A stretch of 23,661 bases of DNA from JBBQSN01 sp038213835 (GTDB lineage Bacteria; Actinomycetota; Actinomycetes; Actinomycetales; CAWJMD01). Below the pieces are notes generated by a model. The model had not been told where the DNA came from and did not search any database. It was given only the letters and a program-made list of their open reading frames with translations. This document shows, one piece after another, positions 22,711 to 23,661 of the stretch; the stretch's first letter is position 1; each line of letters opens with the position of its first letter. Where the stretch lies: the NCBI GenBank assembly GCA_038213835.1, contig JBBQSN010000041.1:1-23661 (forward strand), given 5' to 3'. A program made the position numbers and the translations under genes.

Positions 22711-23661
22711 GTGCACCCGTTGTTCCGCGAGCCGCTGCGCTACGACGCGCTGACGTGGCTGTGGCTGGTCCTGGTGGCCGGGGTGTACGTCCTGCACCTG
22801 CTCCTGGACACCTGGGTGTCGGCCTGGGCGTTCGTCCTCGCGGGGGTCGTCGTCTCATCGGCGTTCGTGCTGTTCGTGGCCCTGGTGCGCTACCTCGTCG
22901 ACGGGCCGCAGCTGCGGATCAAGGGAGCACGGACCATGCGCGAGGTGCTCGGGATCGATGTCCTGCCCGGGGTCGGTGACTGGAACCGCGGCGGGGGCGA
23001 GCCCGAGCCGGACGAGCACGAGGAGCCCGACGAGGACCTCCAGGGCACCGGGCCGGTCGCCGCCCTCGCGACCGCGCGCGAGGAGATCACCGTGGCCCTG
23101 CGGGCCTCCTCCCCCGCCCCGGAGCCGTCCCCCGCCCCGGAGCCGTCCCCCGAACCCGCACCGACCCCGGAGCCGCCCGCGCCCGCGCCGGTCGTCGAGC
23201 CCGCTCCTGTGGTCGAGCCCGCTCCTGTGGCGGATCCCGCGCCCGTGCCGGCCCCGGCGCCGGTCCAGGTCGCACCCCTCGAGCGTCCCCGCGCGTACCG
23301 CATCGAGGTCAACGAGGTCCGGGTCGCCGAGGGGACCCCGGTCACCGTCACCTGGTCGTTCGAGGGCGCTGACAGCGTGGTCGTCGACGGCCGGACGGGA
23401 TTCCCCTCGCACGGGCAGACCACGGTCGCGCTGCGCCGCAGCCGCGCCGTCGTGCTCATCGGCGCGAACGCGGCCGGAGTCACCGCGGTCACATCCCCCG
23501 AGATCGAGGTCGTGCCCGAGCCGGCACCGGCGGCTGCGCCGGGTCCCCGACCGATGCCGCCGGTCCAGCGCCTGCAGCTCGACCTGCGCGGGAGCGCCGA
23601 GGGCGCCGAGAGCGTGTTGGCGCACCTCGACCGGGTGATGGCCGCGCAGGACGAGCTGCGG
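22711..23661 (+). CDS. Membrane protein with Pro/Glu/Ala-rich linker and Ig-like segment (partial, 3' end off the window)
   Basis: The visible 317 residues begin with HPLFREPLRYDALTWLWL. Two hydrophobic segments follow (about 12-30 and 36-55), and then the conserved-looking RYLVDGPQLRIKGARTMREV. Residues from about 90 are acidic, and from about 132 a Pro/Glu/Ala-rich linker includes repeated PSPAPE and VEPAPV units. After it, IEVNEVRVAEGTPVTVTWSF and VVVDGRTGF resemble an Ig-like beta domain. The last residues look helical. GTG 22711 has AAGGA six bases upstream; GTG 22672 is an alternative. It is divergent from the metalloprotease gene. I cannot name the family, and the function is unknown. 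Confidence 0.8.
   Translation, partial: MHPLFREPLRYDALTWLWLVLVAGVYVLHLLLDTWVSAWAFVLAGVVVSSAFVLFVALVRYLVDGPQLRIKGARTMREVLGIDVLPGVGDWNRGGGEPEPDEHEEPDEDLQGTGPVAALATAREEITVALRASSPAPEPSPAPEPSPEPAPTPEPPAPAPVVEPAPVVEPAPVADPAPVPAPAPVQVAPLERPRAYRIEVNEVRVAEGTPVTVTWSFEGADSVVVDGRTGFPSHGQTTVALRRSRAVVLIGANAAGVTAVTSPEIEVVPEPAPAAAPGPRPMPPVQRLQLDLRGSAEGAESVLAHLDRVMAAQDELR
23113..23148 (+). repeat. Tandem 18-bp coding repeat in the Pro/Glu linker
   Basis: CCCGCCCCGGAGCCGTCC occurs twice, head to tail, and encodes two copies of a six-residue P-A-P-E-P-S unit. A unit length divisible by three keeps the frame, so copy number could change linker length without breaking the gene. Confidence 0.8.
23194..23229 (+). 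repeat. Second tandem 18-bp coding repeat in the Pro/Glu linker
   Basis: GTCGAGCCCGCTCCTGTG occurs twice exactly and encodes V-E-P-A-P-V twice. A degenerate third copy (GCGGATCCCGCGCCCGTG) follows. It differs in sequence from the repeat at 23113, so it arose separately. Confidence 0.8.

Noticed and set aside
1..23661. CRISPR arrays, tRNA or rRNA genes, insertion sequences, prophage
   Set aside because: I found no regularly spaced repeats, no cloverleaf or rRNA signature stretches, and no transposase or phage genes. XerD is the housekeeping recombinase by context.

Overview
The window is chromosomal DNA from a high-GC actinobacterium. The evidence is the very strong G/C bias at third codon positions, the frequent GTG starts, the ald-xerD-parA-scpA gene order usual in Actinobacteria, and actinobacterial families such as DUF1206 and the spermidine-synthase-like protein. 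A Nocardioides-like or related soil actinomycete would fit, but the genus cannot be fixed from sequence alone. I see no rRNA, tRNA, CRISPR array, insertion sequence or prophage.

Left part (1-3774, minus strand): a chromosome-maintenance block. Alanine dehydrogenase (ald) is followed by the tyrosine recombinase XerD, a ParA-type ATPase and the condensin partner ScpA, which runs off the left edge. xerD appears to start at a CTG codon that overlaps the ald stop.

Middle-left (4036-8430, plus strand): a tight membrane-lipid operon with a two-helix membrane protein, a patatin-like lipase, a PlsC-type acyltransferase and a spermidine-synthase-like protein. A DUF1206 membrane protein follows. A convergent DUF885 zinc peptidase-like gene lies at 8492-10237.

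Middle (10453-16023, plus strand): a RecQ-type helicase with a phosphoribosyltransferase-like C-terminus, a Tat-exported PhoD phosphatase behind a convincing PHO-box candidate, an ACT/GAF-like sensor protein and a FabG-like reductase.

Right part (16033-21702): several genes share an NAD/ADP-ribose theme. An NrtR-type Nudix regulator and an ADP-ribosylglycohydrolase are divergent, with two near-identical operator-like sites between them. Beyond them, on the minus strand, lie a 38-codon small gene, a large protein that fuses a degenerate NMN-adenylyltransferase-like domain to a SAM methyltransferase, an HNH-nuclease lipoprotein with an Excalibur domain, and a sirtuin. The fusion protein and the paired operators are the most interesting items in the window. 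Whether these genes work together is inference from position and family.

Right edge (21811-23661): a secreted or membrane-anchored metzincin-like protease, divergent from a truncated membrane protein with a Pro/Glu/Ala-rich linker and an Ig-like segment.
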